Part shown: one piece after another, positions 33,315-44,205 of the stretch
Position numbering within the stretch: position 1 is the stretch's first letter
How the letters are laid out: every line of letters starts with the position of its first letter
Assembly (NCBI RefSeq): GCF_004210375.1
Contig: NC_134837.1
Location: forward strand, 154,793,310 to 154,857,309
Direction of reading: 5' to 3'
DNA: 64,000 nucleotides
DNA from: Tachypleus tridentatus
Taxonomy: Eukaryota > Arthropoda > Merostomata > Xiphosura > Limulidae
Made by a program: the position numbers and the translations under genes
Notes under the pieces: generated by a model
Database searches by the model: none
What the model was told of the DNA's origin: nothing
The model's input: the letters and a program-made list of their open reading frames with translations, nothing else

Positions 33315-34250
33315 ATTGATTAAAGATTAATTAATAATGTGATTAATATATGGTGAAGTGCAAATTCTTAATTAATATCTAAGTAATACTTTATTTAATT
33401 AAATATTAATAAATTAATCAACTGATGGAGATATATGTGATGTGCAAAATTAAATTAATTAATATATAAGTTGGAGTAATAACCAAATTTAATATCAATT
33501 TTTTTTTTTAAATACTTAGTATGAAAACCCATGTTTTTCCAAAAACGAGGATGTTATCAGGCAGCATAATATGATGATGTCACTAATGTCAGAGGGCGAG
33601 CTGCTAGAAGTGATGCCATCACCACAAGACGAAGTGTCAACATTGATCTTTTCATATTATAACACTAGATTTATAGTTTTCGCTTTTAGAGTCACTTTAA
33701 AAGTATCTTCTGTTTGAAAACAACAACATACTATGATTTTAGTAAATGTAGTTTTACTCTATCGTAAAATAAGACTTCAGATATATGGCATATTTTACAT
33801 TTTTAAATACGTTATTTTTTTTACCTATATACAACTCCACTATGTTTTATGCAGGTATATGTTAATATGTGTCACTTAAACAATGACTCAATGGCTTTCA
33901 CTTCTGTATTTCTGTGGACTTATAATGCTAGAAAATAAGTTTAGGTAAGCGTGATGGGCAGCCACAGATAGCCCATTGTGTATTTGTGTAGCTAACTTTA
34001 AACAAAAATAAACAAACAGTTCTACATTTAATTTGCATGGCATAGTTTTGCATTTATAACGTTTTATAGGTATAGCACTTATCGATAACAAATTAGTTTA
34101 CATTTCTATAATTAATATATTGTATAACATATATTTGTAATAAACACAAAAATAAATCCGAACAAAAATCAAAGACTCTGCACCAATTAAAAGGATCCCC
34201 AGGATACAGGCTATAATGTGATATATAAACTGTACTCTAGATTTTGAAGG
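33315..34250. other. AT-rich sequence; small SINE tail piece inside
   Basis: No coding motif. About 33945-34020 contains CACAGATAGCCCATTGTGT and an AAACAAAC end typical of SINE tails here. A less AT-rich patch at 33590-33640 (GAGGGCGAGCTGCTAGAAGT) is unassigned. Confidence 0.4.
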
Positions 34251-34330
34251 TGACTGATGACGTAGAACCTACATTGTGGTTGGAAACACTGACTGATGAC
34301 GTAGAAACCACATTGTGGTTGGAAACACTG
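34251..34330. repeat. Two-copy direct repeat of about 40 bp
   Basis: GACTGATGACGTAGAACCTA-CATTGTGGTTGGAAACACT is followed at once by a nearly identical copy, then by a partial third GACTG. Confidence 0.9.
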
Positions 34331-34339
34331 ACTGTCAGT

Positions 34340-34690
34340 TTTAACCTCCACTCGCCAGTCTCAGATGAAGAAATTCAAGAGCAATAAAATAATCAAAATC
34401 AATTGAAATTGAGAGAGCGAGATGTGGGTGTTCGAGCACATAACGTCCCACATCTATATCACCCTTTACCACCAGCAAACAATTGTGGGAAAGTGACTGC
34501 TCTCCAAAGTAAAGAAGAAGAAATCAAAATAATAACATATCACCACTTGGGGGTAAGTAAGGTAAACTTACCTCCTGAAATTGGCATCCAGCCCCAGATA
34601 TGAAGGTAAGGAACTAATTAGTAGCCTAGGAGACAAATAATACAAGAGTGAAGGAACACAACCAGTTATTCAAAATAACTAATATAACTC
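34340..34690 (+). other. No gene called; weak open stretch
   Basis: A 66-codon frame (34403-34603) contains H-L-Y-H-P-L-P-P-A-N-N-C-G-K-V-T-A-L-Q-S but matches nothing I know and has no clear splice sites. It may be chance. Confidence 0.2.
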
Positions 34691-34709
34691 TGAACCACCA
34701 TCCACTGTA

Positions 34710-34987
34710 TTGTTTGTTTGTTTTGGATTTCGCACAAAGCTACTCGAGGGCTATCTGTGCTAGCCGTACGTAATTTAGCAGTGTAAGACTAGAGGGAAGG
34801 CAGCTAGTCATCACCATCTACCGTCAACTCTTGGGCTACTCTTTTTACCAACGAATAGTGGGATTGACCATAACATTATAACGCCCCCACGGCTGGGAGG
34901 GCGAGCATGTTTGGTGCTACCGGGATTCGAACCCCCGACCCTCGGATTACGAGTCGAACGCCTCAGCACACTTGCCATGACGGGCTT
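34710..34987 (-). repeat. SINE, long tRNA-derived family, full length with target duplication
   Basis: GTTTGTTTGTTTTGGATTTC tail complement through CGGGATTCGAACCCCCGACC (B box complement) to CTTGCCATGACGGGCTT. Flanked by CCATCCACTGTA (34698-34709) and CCATCTACTGTA (34988-34999), one mismatch. Confidence 0.93.
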
Positions 34988-35028
34988 CCATCTACTGTAA
35001 CTACCAATTTTCATACTATAATGGAGCG

Positions 35029-35147
35029 CCACCGCTAGTACTGCGGTAAGTCTGTGCATTTACAAGATTAAAATCAGCGGTTCGTTTCTCCTCGGTGAGC
35101 TCAGCAAATAGCCTGATGTAATTTTGCTATAAGAAAAACACACACTA
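35029..35147 (+). repeat. SINE, short tRNA-derived family
   Basis: CCACCGCTAGTACTGCGGTA-AGTC (A box), CGGTTCGTTTCTCCTCGG (B box region), then GAGCTCAGCAAATAGCCTGA and TATAAGAAAAACACACAC tail, matching the copy at 12283. Confidence 0.85.
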
Positions 35148-35238
35148 AACAAGCATTTGTAGGTGACAGTGTGTTCATTCGCATAAAAGTAGGTCGAAGT
35201 TGTTTAAATGACCTTGTTAATAACTAAAAATACTCATG

Positions 35239-35447
35239 TTTGTTTGTTTTTTGAATTTCGCACAAAGCTACTCGAGGGCTATCTGTGCTAGCCGTCCCTG
35301 ATTTAGCAGTGTAATACTAGAGAGAAGACAGCTGGTCATCACCACCCACAGCCATATTGGGCTTCTCTTTTACCAACGAATAGTGGAATTGACCGTCACA
35401 TTATAAGGCCTCCACGGCTGAAAGGGCGAGCACGTTTGGCGCGACGG
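35239..35447 (-). repeat. SINE, long family, head-truncated, with target duplication
   Basis: Runs from TTTGTTTGTTTTTTGAATTT to GTTTGGCGCGACGG and lacks the tRNA head. AAAAATACTCATG (35226-35238) and AAAAATACTTATG (35448-35460) flank it, so it inserted in this truncated form. Confidence 0.9.
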
Positions 35448-35619
35448 AAAAATACTTATGAGAAAGTTTCAGTGAAATTTCCTTAAACCTTACTTCTTTA
35501 TATTTATATAACACATTCTTATATTCATCAAATAATATTTTTAATAATTTTATTTAGAGGTTCTTTATTTAATTCATTAAATATTAATTTTTGCATCAAT
35601 AATTCAACATTAATAATAA

Positions 35620-36310
35620 AATGGAATTTTTACAAAATAATTCTAATTGTGAAGTTAAAATGCATATAACAGAAGAATAGGGTACACGACTATTGAAAAA
35701 GATAAACCATATATTTCAAAAGAAATATATATTTTCATTAAAATATTTTAGATTGATATAATTATCAATTATTTTGATTTCTAAATCTAAATAATGTGCC
35801 TCTACGTTAGATACTGACGTATTTTCAATTTCCAATTCTACTGTACAAATAGTGTTAATAACATCATTTATCTCAGGATTTTTTACACTAATTGAATCAT
35901 ATCTATAAGTTAAACAAAAATGCCTGGATTTAGGTAATGTTCAATAAACATTTTCTCATAAAAATAACTATATAAATTTGCAATAAAAGTAGAATAGTTA
36001 GCGTCCAATGAAACTCCTATTACTTGTTTGAATTCCTGGTTATTGAAAAACATATAATTATTATAAATACCGAAACTTAATATATCTTTCATGCTTTTGG
36101 AGTTAAAGTTTTTTTCTTCCGATACTATGAAAGAATAACACAATTGTTTAATTAATGAATTTATAATGGAAATTGAAGCTTTTAACAGAATTGTGGAGAA
36201 CAATGTAGTAAAGTCAATTGTTGGACCATTCTTTACTTGTACAACATAACTTGACCATTCTAACCACTCACTCTTGTATATACTTACAAAAAAAAGCACT
36301 TGACCCTTCC
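35620..36310 (-). mobile_element. Second reverse transcriptase remnant, Penelope-type
   Basis: A 129-codon minus frame (36299-35910) reads D-F-T-T-L-F-S-T-I near its start and F-K-Q-V-I-G-V-S-L-D-A-N-Y-S-T-F-I-A-N-L-Y-S-Y-F-Y-E near its end, the counterpart of the G-I-P-M-G-T-x-x-A-P-x-L-A-N motif. After a frameshift it continues R-Y-D-S-I-S-V-K-N-P where R-Y-I-D-D-L is expected, then A-H-Y-L-D-L-E-I-K-I. The catalytic Asp pair is damaged. It differs clearly from the RT at 17 and 20 kb, so it is another lineage. Family placement is by eye. Confidence 0.65.
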
Positions 36311-37476
36311 AACCCTTTCCGTTGTTTCAATTAACAATAACGTTTTCTACCTAGAAAATGAGAACCAAACGACAGAAAGATTAAAGGTAAACAAAACCAT
36401 AACGCTATCTTCAAACCTATTTCTAATAATAGAACAATGCATTACAACAATATTTTAAGTGGACAAAGTCAAATCCCCTAGTGATCCAGTGTCATGTCTG
36501 CTGAATTAAAACGATGAAATCCAGGTTTCAAAAGTCAAACAAAACAAAGTCAAATAAAACTTAAATGAACGTCGTAGTTGTAATTGGCATAAAATAATGA
36601 TACATTAAATATATTTTTATTCATAAATACTTTGAGTTAGTAATTGACCATTGTCGAGAAACTTTGTAGATAAGCAAAAAACTACACAACGTGCTCTGAC
36701 CATTACATGTATCGAAACCTGATTTATAGCGTTGTAAATTCTGCAGACATACACCACTGCGCTGCTAGGGAATGTGTGTCGAAAAACAAGTAACTTTTTT
36801 TATATGCACACAGTGAAACTATTAATCATTTTTCCCCATATTTTTTTATGTTTAAAGTATATGATTACTTTTCGATGCTAAATGTATACAATTATTATAG
36901 TTTCAATGTTGATGATACAATAGAACTACAGTTCTTTTCAAATCAGACCGTTGATTCCTTGCACCATTCGTTACATTAATTAAACGAGTTAAACTGTATT
37001 AAGTTTGGGAACTTGCAACAATCAAATCAATTAATGAATCGGCGCATTGACGTAGCAAGGTAGCTATAGAAGTAATTAAGATAAAGGAGACACTTGATTG
37101 GTGCGTTAAGGCCTTTGTGAATCATGACAGGATCTTAGAGTTCCACGGCGAGAGTGAATATTTTATACTAGTTATAAAAACACACAAAAATGAAATATTT
37201 GTTTTTGCTAGTCAAGGTCTTCGTATTATTTGCACCAATAGCAACACATTAATGACAATTAGTTAAAGGTTTAAATTGCTCATACTCGGTGATGAAGTGA
37301 GTAATTATCTAGTCTTGTGGAAACCAGTCTCTCACGTGAGGTTCTAAAAGTAGTAAATGCTTAGAACTGAATCATGTAATAATGCCAACTGGTTTTGTTG
37401 CACTTGGTTGAACAAGGTACAAGAATGACCTTTTAGAATAACGTGGCTGCTGCACGTAACACAATTATATTCCTGT
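36311..37476. other. No gene seen; degraded SINE at about 36655-36785
   Basis: AT-rich. The patch 36655-36785 has AAACTACACAACGTGCTCTG, ATCGAAACCTGATTTATAGC and GCAGACATACACCACTG, a diverged minus-strand copy of the third SINE family. Confidence 0.5.
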
Positions 37477-37478
37477 TA
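37477..37478. repeat. TA target duplication, left
   Basis: TA directly before CACCTTTGTGCAAATT; matched by TA at 38812-38813. Confidence 0.85.
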
Positions 37479-38811
37479 CACCTTTGTGCAAATTAATTGA
37501 AACAAATGGTCATTTTACAATATTTTCAGCATGGCGGCCGGTGTTGGCTCGCTGGACCCGCTGATTTCCTTTAATACTGATTTTTTCACACAGACTGCGT
37601 AATTAGCTATGTTTTGCAGTAGGGTCGATCTATTTTTGGGATATATGACGAAATTTTGAGGAATATTACGCCATTCGAAATTGCGTTAGACTTTCTTCAA
37701 AAATGAGGCTATTTGTTTTACTGCTAATCAGTCGTCTTTCAACCGTCATACACAATGGACGTGACTCCTAGAAAGCGTACAAAGATTGTGACACTGCACG
37801 AGTACACCGGCATGACTTACAAGGAAATCGCGGACGTTGTTGGTGTTAGCCTATCGACCGTCAGCGGTGTAATCCAGGCCAAGGTGAGTACCGGATCTAT
37901 CAGTTCGAAACGTAAAGAAAGATGTGGCTGAAAAAGGAAAACAACGCCAAGAGATGACGCGTACGTGGTAAGGGAGTGTGTGAAAGATCAAGGGAAAAGA
38001 AGTGACGCCATTAAAAGAGATTTTGAGGTCAAAGGAATAAAAATCAGCTCTTCAACGGTTCGTCGTAGGCTTCTTGATGTCGGTCCAAGGGCAAGGAGAC
38101 CAGTCAAAAAACAACTTCTTATCAACTCAATGACAAAACAATGGTATCAATGGGGTCTGAAATACAAGAACTGGACGCAAGAACAGTGGAGGAAGGTGTT
38201 ATTCAGTGACGAGACTCATTTCTTCGTACAGGGTCAAAGAAGTCTGCATGTTCACAGATCTCCAGATGAGAAACTTCGAGAATCTCACATCAATCAGTTC
38301 GTAAAACATCCCTTCTACATATCGTAGAAGGTATAATGCGAGAACCACAGTACATCGAAGTTTTGCAGAAAATAGTCGTTCCAGAATTGAAAGAGAGATT
38401 TCCTGATGGATTTGGCATTTTTCAGCAAGATCTGGCTCCGTACCACACATCGAAACGTGTGAAGAATTTTATGACTACAACGCGAATAAAGGTGCTGGAC
38501 TGGCCTGAAAACTCTACGGACTTAAATCCTATTGAAGATCTTTGGGCGATTTGTAACGAAAGACTTCGGGCAAAAGACTGTAATACGCAAGATAAGCTAA
38601 TTGAGATGTTAGTACCGCGATCCAAAAATTAGTAAAGATTGTAGTCAACTCGTGGACTCGATACCAAAGCGGATTAATGATCTTCTGAAACACAAAGGCG
38701 GTCAAATCATGTATTAATTTGTAAGTAATTTTTAGATTCTTAGAAATAAAACGCAAAAAATTGAAAAAATCGTAATTTTCCGTCTTGTTTCAATTAATTT
38801 GCACAAGAGTG
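37479..38811 (+). mobile_element. Tc1-like DNA transposon, 1.33 kb
   Basis: Left end CACCTTTGTGCAAATTAATT and right end (reverse complement) CACTCTTGTGCAAATTAATT are inverted repeats of about 24 bp with two mismatches, flanked by TA. The interior codes for a broken Tc1-type transposase. Confidence 0.95.
37755..38717 (+). pseudogene. Tc1-like transposase, broken
   Basis: The ATG at 37755 starts an N-terminal paired-like helix-turn-helix (T-L-H-E-Y-T-G-M-T-Y-K-E-I-A and V-S-L-S-T-V). A stop near 37930 ends this frame. It resumes as 37965-38327 with the second helix-turn-helix and V-L-F-S-D-E-T-H-F, giving the first catalytic Asp. Around 38310-38335 a frame change and an apparent deletion of some 20-30 residues remove the usual W-G-x-x-S region. 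The last part (38336-38632) has F-Q-Q-D-L-A-P-Y-H-T (second Asp) and W-P-E-N-S-T-D-L-N-P-I-E-D-L-W (catalytic Glu). One more frameshift precedes the end H-K-G-G-Q-I-M-Y-TAA at 38717. It acted in the nucleus on the ends described above. Confidence 0.93.
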
Positions 38812-38813
38812 TA
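38812..38813. repeat. TA target duplication, right
   Basis: TA following AGAGTG; pairs with 37477-37478. Confidence 0.85.
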
Positions 38814-39574
38814 CATACGTGCAATGTGCAGTCAAGTCCTGGCCTTCTAGTCGACCGAAAACCCATACAAAGGGCTGTTGGACAGTCATTGTGACTGACG
38901 TAGTTACAAACATACACGAATGTAATACAAGTATTTTCTTTCGGAGAATGAAATTGTCATGCATATTTGGTTATCTGCTGTCTCTATTGAGGGGAATTTA
39001 TCCCCTGATTTTAGAAAATCTAAAGATATACTGCTGTGTCATCGCAGGACATTATGAATATTAATACTAGAACCACAAGAGATTCGAGAACAGGAATAAT
39101 TTTTGATACAGATCAAACAATCCTACCTAAAACAATAGCCCACAGTTATTATTATATATATTTAGGCTAGTACTGAAATATAGCATTAATATATAAACTT
39201 TTGTTAATTTGTGAACAACTTGAAATTTAATAACCGTGTTTGTCCTTATGTTTTACAATTTTACTATAAATCAGGATCAGTAGTTAACTGATATGAAAAT
39301 AAACTTTTGTTGTAAACTGTGAATGTTGCCTCATTTTAACACATTAACTCCATATTTATCATCAACACATATTTCCGAAACTGTAATTATATATAGCAGC
39401 CTGTAGCATATAGTAGCCTGCTTGTTTCATGAAAAATGTGATTATTTAGACAGATTCATGCATTAAAATATATTTACTGGTATATGATCTATAAAATATA
39501 AATGTAAATGTATCGTAAGGTTACAATTCAAGCGTTGCCCCGTTAAACAATTAGATCTAGATTCTAGGCCTAAT
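38814..39574. other. No gene seen
   Basis: AT-rich. The 81-codon plus frame at 38819-39064 has no recognisable domain. Confidence 0.5.
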
Positions 39575-39846
39575 GGCCCGACATAACATCATAGTTAGAG
39601 CGTTCAATTCGTAATATGAGGGGAATGGACTTGAATCCCCGTCACATCAAACATGTTCGTTCTTTCAGCCGTGGTGGCGTTATAATGTGACGATTAATCC
39701 CAATATTCTTTGGTAAAGACTAGCCTAAGAGTTGACGATGGAAGGTAAAACCCAGCTGTCTTCTCTCTTGTCTTAAACTATTAAATTAGATGGCTAGCGT
39801 GGATAGCTCTCGTGTAGCTTTGGACGAAATTTCCCCAAACAAACAA
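39575..39846 (+). repeat. SINE, long tRNA-derived family, diverged
   Basis: GCCCGACATAACATCATAGT-TAGAGCG head, GGACTTGAATCCCCG B box, body with TTTCAGCCGTGGTGGCGTTA, end GAAATTTCCCCAAACAAAC. More diverged than most copies. Confidence 0.85.
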
Positions 39847-39995
39847 TAACACTAATATATCTGATAAGCGTTACAAAAAATTTACAAATAAGTAGTTTTT
39901 CTTGAAGTATAGAACAATATCTACCCACATTAAATATTTCTAACCAAGTAAAGGTGGTTATATAGAACTCGTGTGTTTAACAGTTTTTGTTCCAG

Positions 39996-40735
39996 TTCTT
40001 TAACTTCGACTGGATTATGAAAACTAATGCGTCTGACTACGTGCACCCAGCCTGTTACAAGGCATCTAAACTTTGTGTGCTTTCAAAATTAAACACTGAA
40101 AATTAGGTAACTGAAAATATCTGGGTGTTATGTGACGGGTATATCCATAACTGTTTCTATGTAAAAAAGACTGATGAAACAGCAGCTAAATCTGTGGACA
40201 GAGCTGACATTTATCCTGTACTGACAGTTCATTTAAATCTTCAGTGAACAAAATGATTTCCTGCACACAAAAAACGTTACAGAATTCCATTTGCTCCAAA
40301 AATAGAAAGTAACTTCCTGGGGTTTAAACCAATCATTGTATCTGCCATTGAAGATGATGAAGGTTATGTTTTCATCCCAGTGTGTGTTTCTCAGAACGAT
40401 TTATCATAAACAGCTGAATGAATATGGCCGAAATTTGATATACTTTGGGTCAAGATTACAGCCATATCCGTTAACATGGGGATAGATTTTTTAACTATTT
40501 TTGCTTTATAACTCAGTCCAAGGTAATCGAATTCTGATGAAACATGAAGGACATGTGTAAAATATTATTCCTCATTGTTTTACCACACTGGTTTAAGTCT
40601 GTTGATAACCACGGACATACAAAGGTATTTTCTTATTTTATGAGGGTCGAATTTGATCAATGTGGCAAAACATCTTTCCTAAACTCTCTACAGATGTCGC
40701 CACTTCTAACCGGCAAAATTCAAGAGCTATGAAGC
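39996..40735 (+). pseudogene. Decayed coding region, possibly Tudor-domain related
   Basis: A strong acceptor (TTTTTGTTCCAG, AG at 39994-39995) opens a frame with F-F-N-F-D-W-I-M-K-T-N-A-S-D-Y-V-H-P, crosses a TAG near 40107, and continues E-N-I-W-V-L-C-D-G-Y-I-H-N-C-F-Y-V to a TGA near 40243. In that frame F-L-G-F-K-P-I-I-V-S-A-I-E-D-D-E-G-Y-V-F appears after 40310, and in another frame F-K-S-V-D-N-H-G-H-T-K-V-F near 40592. The order V-x-x-I-E-D-x-x-x-Y-V, then V-D-x-G-x-T-x-V, recalls an extended Tudor (SN-like plus Tudor) module, which binds methylated arginine in germline proteins. The match is weak and by eye; other origins are possible. Confidence 0.33.
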
Positions 40736-40739
40736 ATTT

Positions 40740-41380
40740 AAAATACGAAAATCTGCTAAATCGACTACTGTTGGCTACTAGGGTTGAAAGGTGTACCTTA
40801 GTCACCGAAAACTATGTGAAAATCCAAAAGATTTGACGCCGTTTTCGTTACCCCACTTACAAGACAAATTAAAAAGTTTGGATAACGAAGTGAAGAGGTC
40901 AGGGAGTAAGCACCTTTCAACTGATCACCCCCCCCCCCTGAAAAACATTCAAACACAATGACATTTAGAAAACCCTTGAAAAAACACGGCTATTCATTAA
41001 AACTTCGTAAAATTATCAAGCCATATGTAAGATAGAGTCCTGATTATATAATTTTATATCGCTATCAATTTACCTGTGTAACATTTGAGTTCATTTAACT
41101 ACTTTAAAAGTAATTATTTAAGGCTGGTAATTTTAGCATGAGTAAACCATTATTAGTACGCATGCGTAAGCTATTATGCATTTAAACACTACTAAACTGT
41201 ATGGCGCTTTACGTATTTACTTTATAATTAACTCACATAACTCTTCTTAGCCTCCGTCATATACCAGTATTGTTCATAATAATATGGAATGTTTACTTTC
41301 CGGTACTCTTTCTTCAAATTTACAAAGAATGGCTAACTAACTTCATTTTAACTTTGTGTGTATTAGAAAATCCTATATGT
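40740..41380. other. No gene called
   Basis: May contain the decayed tail of the preceding region (D-L-T-P-F-S-L-P-H-L-Q-D-K-L near 40830). Also a run of about 12 C near 40927. Confidence 0.35.
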
Positions 41381-41385
41381 TATGT

Positions 41386-41591
41386 AAAAATGCAAAATTC
41401 TTTACGATATGGGGCTCACACTGGTCTACTGTTTGTTCGGAATCGAATTGTAAAAATGCAAAATTCTTTACGATATGGAGCTCACACTGGTCTACTGTTT
41501 GTTCGGAATCGAATTGTAAAAATGCAAAATTCTTTACGATATGGAGCTCACACTGGTCTACTGTTTGTTCGGAATCGAATTGTAAAAATGC
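41386..41591. repeat. Threefold 66-bp tandem repeat
   Basis: AAAAATGCAAAATTCTTTAC-GATATGG ... GTTCGGAATCGAATTGT occurs three times at an exact 66-bp spacing (first bases at 41391, 41457, 41523) with the start of a fourth. Copies two and three appear identical; copy one differs at one base (GGGGCT against GGAGCT). Since 66 is a multiple of three, frames stay open through it on both strands, which explains the long overlapping frames here. Confidence 0.97.
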
Positions 41592-41599
41592 AGCAAAGA

Positions 41600-42010
41600 A
41601 CACACGACAACCTAGTCACAGAAAGACAAAAAAAAAGTCACAACGGTAACTTTGCATTTGCAAAATGATTTAATTGGCTGATCAGTCGGTTGCTTAGCGT
41701 GCAACTGCAAATCGATATTGAAATTCGATTTTTAGCATTGTTGGTCTGGTAACTTCTTGTTAGATAGAGGGGGGGGGACAAAATGATTCGAACACCACTT
41801 GTAATGATGGCACGTTTGATGCTGATTTTAGATATTTTGTGGTGAGAAACACGCTAAGTTAGCATTGGATCAAAGAACTCTAGCTTATCAATGGTCTAAA
41901 TCTACAATTAACCATCAATAAAATGGTTAGACAATCCGCTTTCTCTATGAATCCAAGTTATAGGCTAGGAATATGTTTATAAATTGAAAACTTAGTAATA
42001 GTATATTTAG
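41600..42010. other. No gene seen
   Basis: Includes a G run (GGGGGGGGG) near 41769. No coding motif. Confidence 0.5.
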
Positions 42011-42014
42011 ACTG

Positions 42015-42137
42015 GTTGTTGTTTTGAATTAAGCACAAAGCTACACCATGGAATATCTGTGCTCTGCCCAAAACGGGTACCGAAACCCGGTTTTTAGCGT
42101 TGTAAGTCTGCAGACATACCGCTGAGCCACTGGGGGA
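42015..42137 (-). repeat. SINE, third tRNA-derived family, best copy
   Basis: On the minus strand: CCCAGTGGCTCAGCGGTATG (A box), CAGACTTACAACGCTAAAAA, CCGGGTTTCGGTACCCG (B box), then GGGCAGAGCACAGATATTCC and GTAGCTTTGTGCTTAATTC. The head looks like a tRNA; the tail is short. Confidence 0.88.
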
Positions 42138-42380
42138 CATTGAGATTGGAAGAATATAATAATGTTTGTTCTCTAAATTGGTTTTGATGTAAAACTGAAA
42201 AATAAAATTCCTACCGAGGCTCGAAAAAATATAATATTGCTTGAACTGTGATATAGAACTGAGAGAAAATATTGCTACTGAGGCCGTAAAGGGATAATAA
42301 TGTTGGAACTGCTACACAGAAGATTTTTACTGAAAATGGAAAAACATAATATTGTTAAAGCTGAAATGTAAAACTCTTTG

Positions 42381-42630
42381 GTTTGTTGTGAAATTCGCGC
42401 AAAGTAACAAGTGAGCTATCTTTGCTAGCTGTCCCTAATGTAACAGTGGAAGACTAGAGAGAAGGAAGCTAGTTATCACCCTCCACCGTCAACTCTTGGA
42501 CTACTCTTTTAACAGTGAATAGTGGAATTGACCATCAACGACTGAAAGGGTGAGCATGTTCGGTAAACGGGGATTCGAACACGCAACCTTCAAATTGCGA
42601 GTCAAACGCCCTAACATGCCGAGCCATGTG
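42381..42630 (-). repeat. SINE, long tRNA-derived family
   Basis: GTTTGTTGTGAAATTCGCGC tail complement to ACATGCCGAGCCATG head end, with GGGGATTCGAACACGCAACC (B-box complement). About 15 bp of the GCCCCCACGG block is missing. Confidence 0.88.
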
Positions 42631-42631
42631 T

Positions 42632-43710
42632 TGAACTAAAATACAGGAATGGGACTGAGATTGGAAGCATTGTAGTGAAGCACATGAGATGAAAAATAAT
42701 ACATTTATAAATATTACCTGTAATATAAGAATTCTTACGTACAACCAAAGTAAAAAGACACTTCATAAAGAGATCTTAAAGTGACAATAGCTTTAGAGAT
42801 AGAATCCAAACATATGTCATTACCTAGGCTGCAGAGGAGCCATTAAATCAGACAAGTAAATGTTCAACAATTATTTTTAGGATATGCAGAAAGGACTTGA
42901 GGGTGTATGAATAAACTAACAATAGTTGCTTGACAGAAATATATAATATAATTAAAGCAAGAATCTTTGGGTTCACTGAGTTCAACTGCTTTCTATAAGT
43001 AACCAGACCTGTTAATGCAGTGCTGGAAAACAATATTGTTATTGTGACTAAATGAGGTTAATTATGTGAGGACTACTGGAAGGTCACGAAGTGTTGCAAA
43101 AGCCGCGTAAGATGGTTATGTTTGTTAACTCGTGCCGCTAGAGCTGTTAGAGATGTGCACCGTTGAAATCAATCAATCTTTGGCCCATGTTGCGTTGTTA
43201 CGGTTGCGCGGTCTTTTATAATTAAATGTTTTAAATATTTCTCATTATGAAAGAACTACGTACTTGATGAAGAAAATTTCTTATTTTGTAACAGAATTCT
43301 CCTACCGCGTTTAGGATCTGCCACAGAACCAGTTTCAAACGCAAAACAAATCTAAGCAATCAAAGATCTTATAGCATACCCACAACACGCTATATGCTGT
43401 GTCCACTGATTTCTAGCATTATCAATGTGAAGACTTATCCTGTTTCACTGGGAGGCAGTCAGTCCGAGAAAAATATATCTTATTAAAAATGTTTCGTTTT
43501 ATGAGGAAACTTTATGAAAGAAAAAAAGAAATAACAATGGAAAAAGAGGACTTATTTTGTCGACCAAATGAAAGTAACAGTTTAAAGATGTAATTTTTGT
43601 CATGATGGTATTCTATTCATGCATTATTTTATTGTGTCATGTCGATTAAATTGCATTGAATAAAATCCCTTTGAAACTTCGTGTAGAAACGACAACTGTC
43701 AAAAAATGCT
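42632..43710. other. No gene seen
   Basis: AT-rich; a GC-richer patch at 43080-43215 (AAGCCGCGTAAG, CTCGTGCCGCTAGAGC, GGTTGCGCGGTC) does not translate to anything recognised. Confidence 0.4.
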
Positions 43711-43713
43711 CAC

Positions 43714-43789
43714 CTCGGTAGAGGTCTCTTCTTGCGCTCAGTAAAATGACAAGAAACAGTGGAATCCAGCTGGAAAATCTACACAACAT
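43714..43789 (-). other. Candidate first coding exon with signal peptide
   Basis: On the minus strand ATG (43789) opens M-L-C-R-F-S-S-W-I-P-L-F-L-V-I-L-L-S-A-R-R, a short basic start, a hydrophobic core and a small-residue end as in a secretion signal. Ten bases after this run a consensus donor CGAG-GTGAGC appears (GT at 43713-43712). An in-frame ATG lies 14 codons upstream. The rest of the gene would lie at lower coordinates and was not found. Confidence 0.3.
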
Positions 43790-44149
43790 CTTAGCGAACT
43801 TGGGCGCTCTATATTGTGATGCATACACCTATTGCTTAAAAACCAAAACATTTTTGCCAACTGCGCAACAGTTGAATTGTTTCAACGAGCACCTGCTAGT
43901 TATTATACAAACATCTGTTAGTTAAACATGAACATAATTTTAATATAATCGTAGTAAAGATGGTACTTGACCAACATTTAGCACCTTATCGTAGAGGAAG
44001 ACTTGTAGTGATGAGGAAGAATTGGAACAAAATAACTTTAAAACCAACTAATTCAAAATCTCAGCAATAATTTAAAATATATACAGCAGTTATAACAAAG
44101 TTGAAAATTTCGGACATTAAACTTGTTGACAGTATCATCTCATCTATGT

Positions 44150-44205
44150 TACGTTCAGTAATGTAAGTTATATCCAAAGTAAGTCGTGGCAACTTCTCTT
44201 GTCTC
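44150..44205 (-). other. Candidate exon, PTEN/tensin/auxilin-like start
   Basis: Minus strand: acceptor TGTTGTTTTAACAG (AG at 44207-44206), then R-Q-E-K-L-P-R-L-T-L-D-I-T-Y-I-T-E-R. L-D-[LI]-T-Y-[IV]-T-E-R opens the phosphatase-like domain of tensins and related PTEN-like proteins. After this the expected I-I-x-x-S-F-P is not seen; a weak donor (GAAC-GTAACA) could end the exon there. Identity is uncertain because the match is short. Confidence 0.3.

Noticed and set aside
34403-34603. 66-codon plus frame with a proline/histidine-rich start
   Set aside because: No domain, no splice sites and no supporting context.
41270-41668. 132-codon frame with three 22-residue repeats
   Set aside because: The repeat is a DNA-level 66-bp triplication and is equally open on the other strand; no evidence of a protein.
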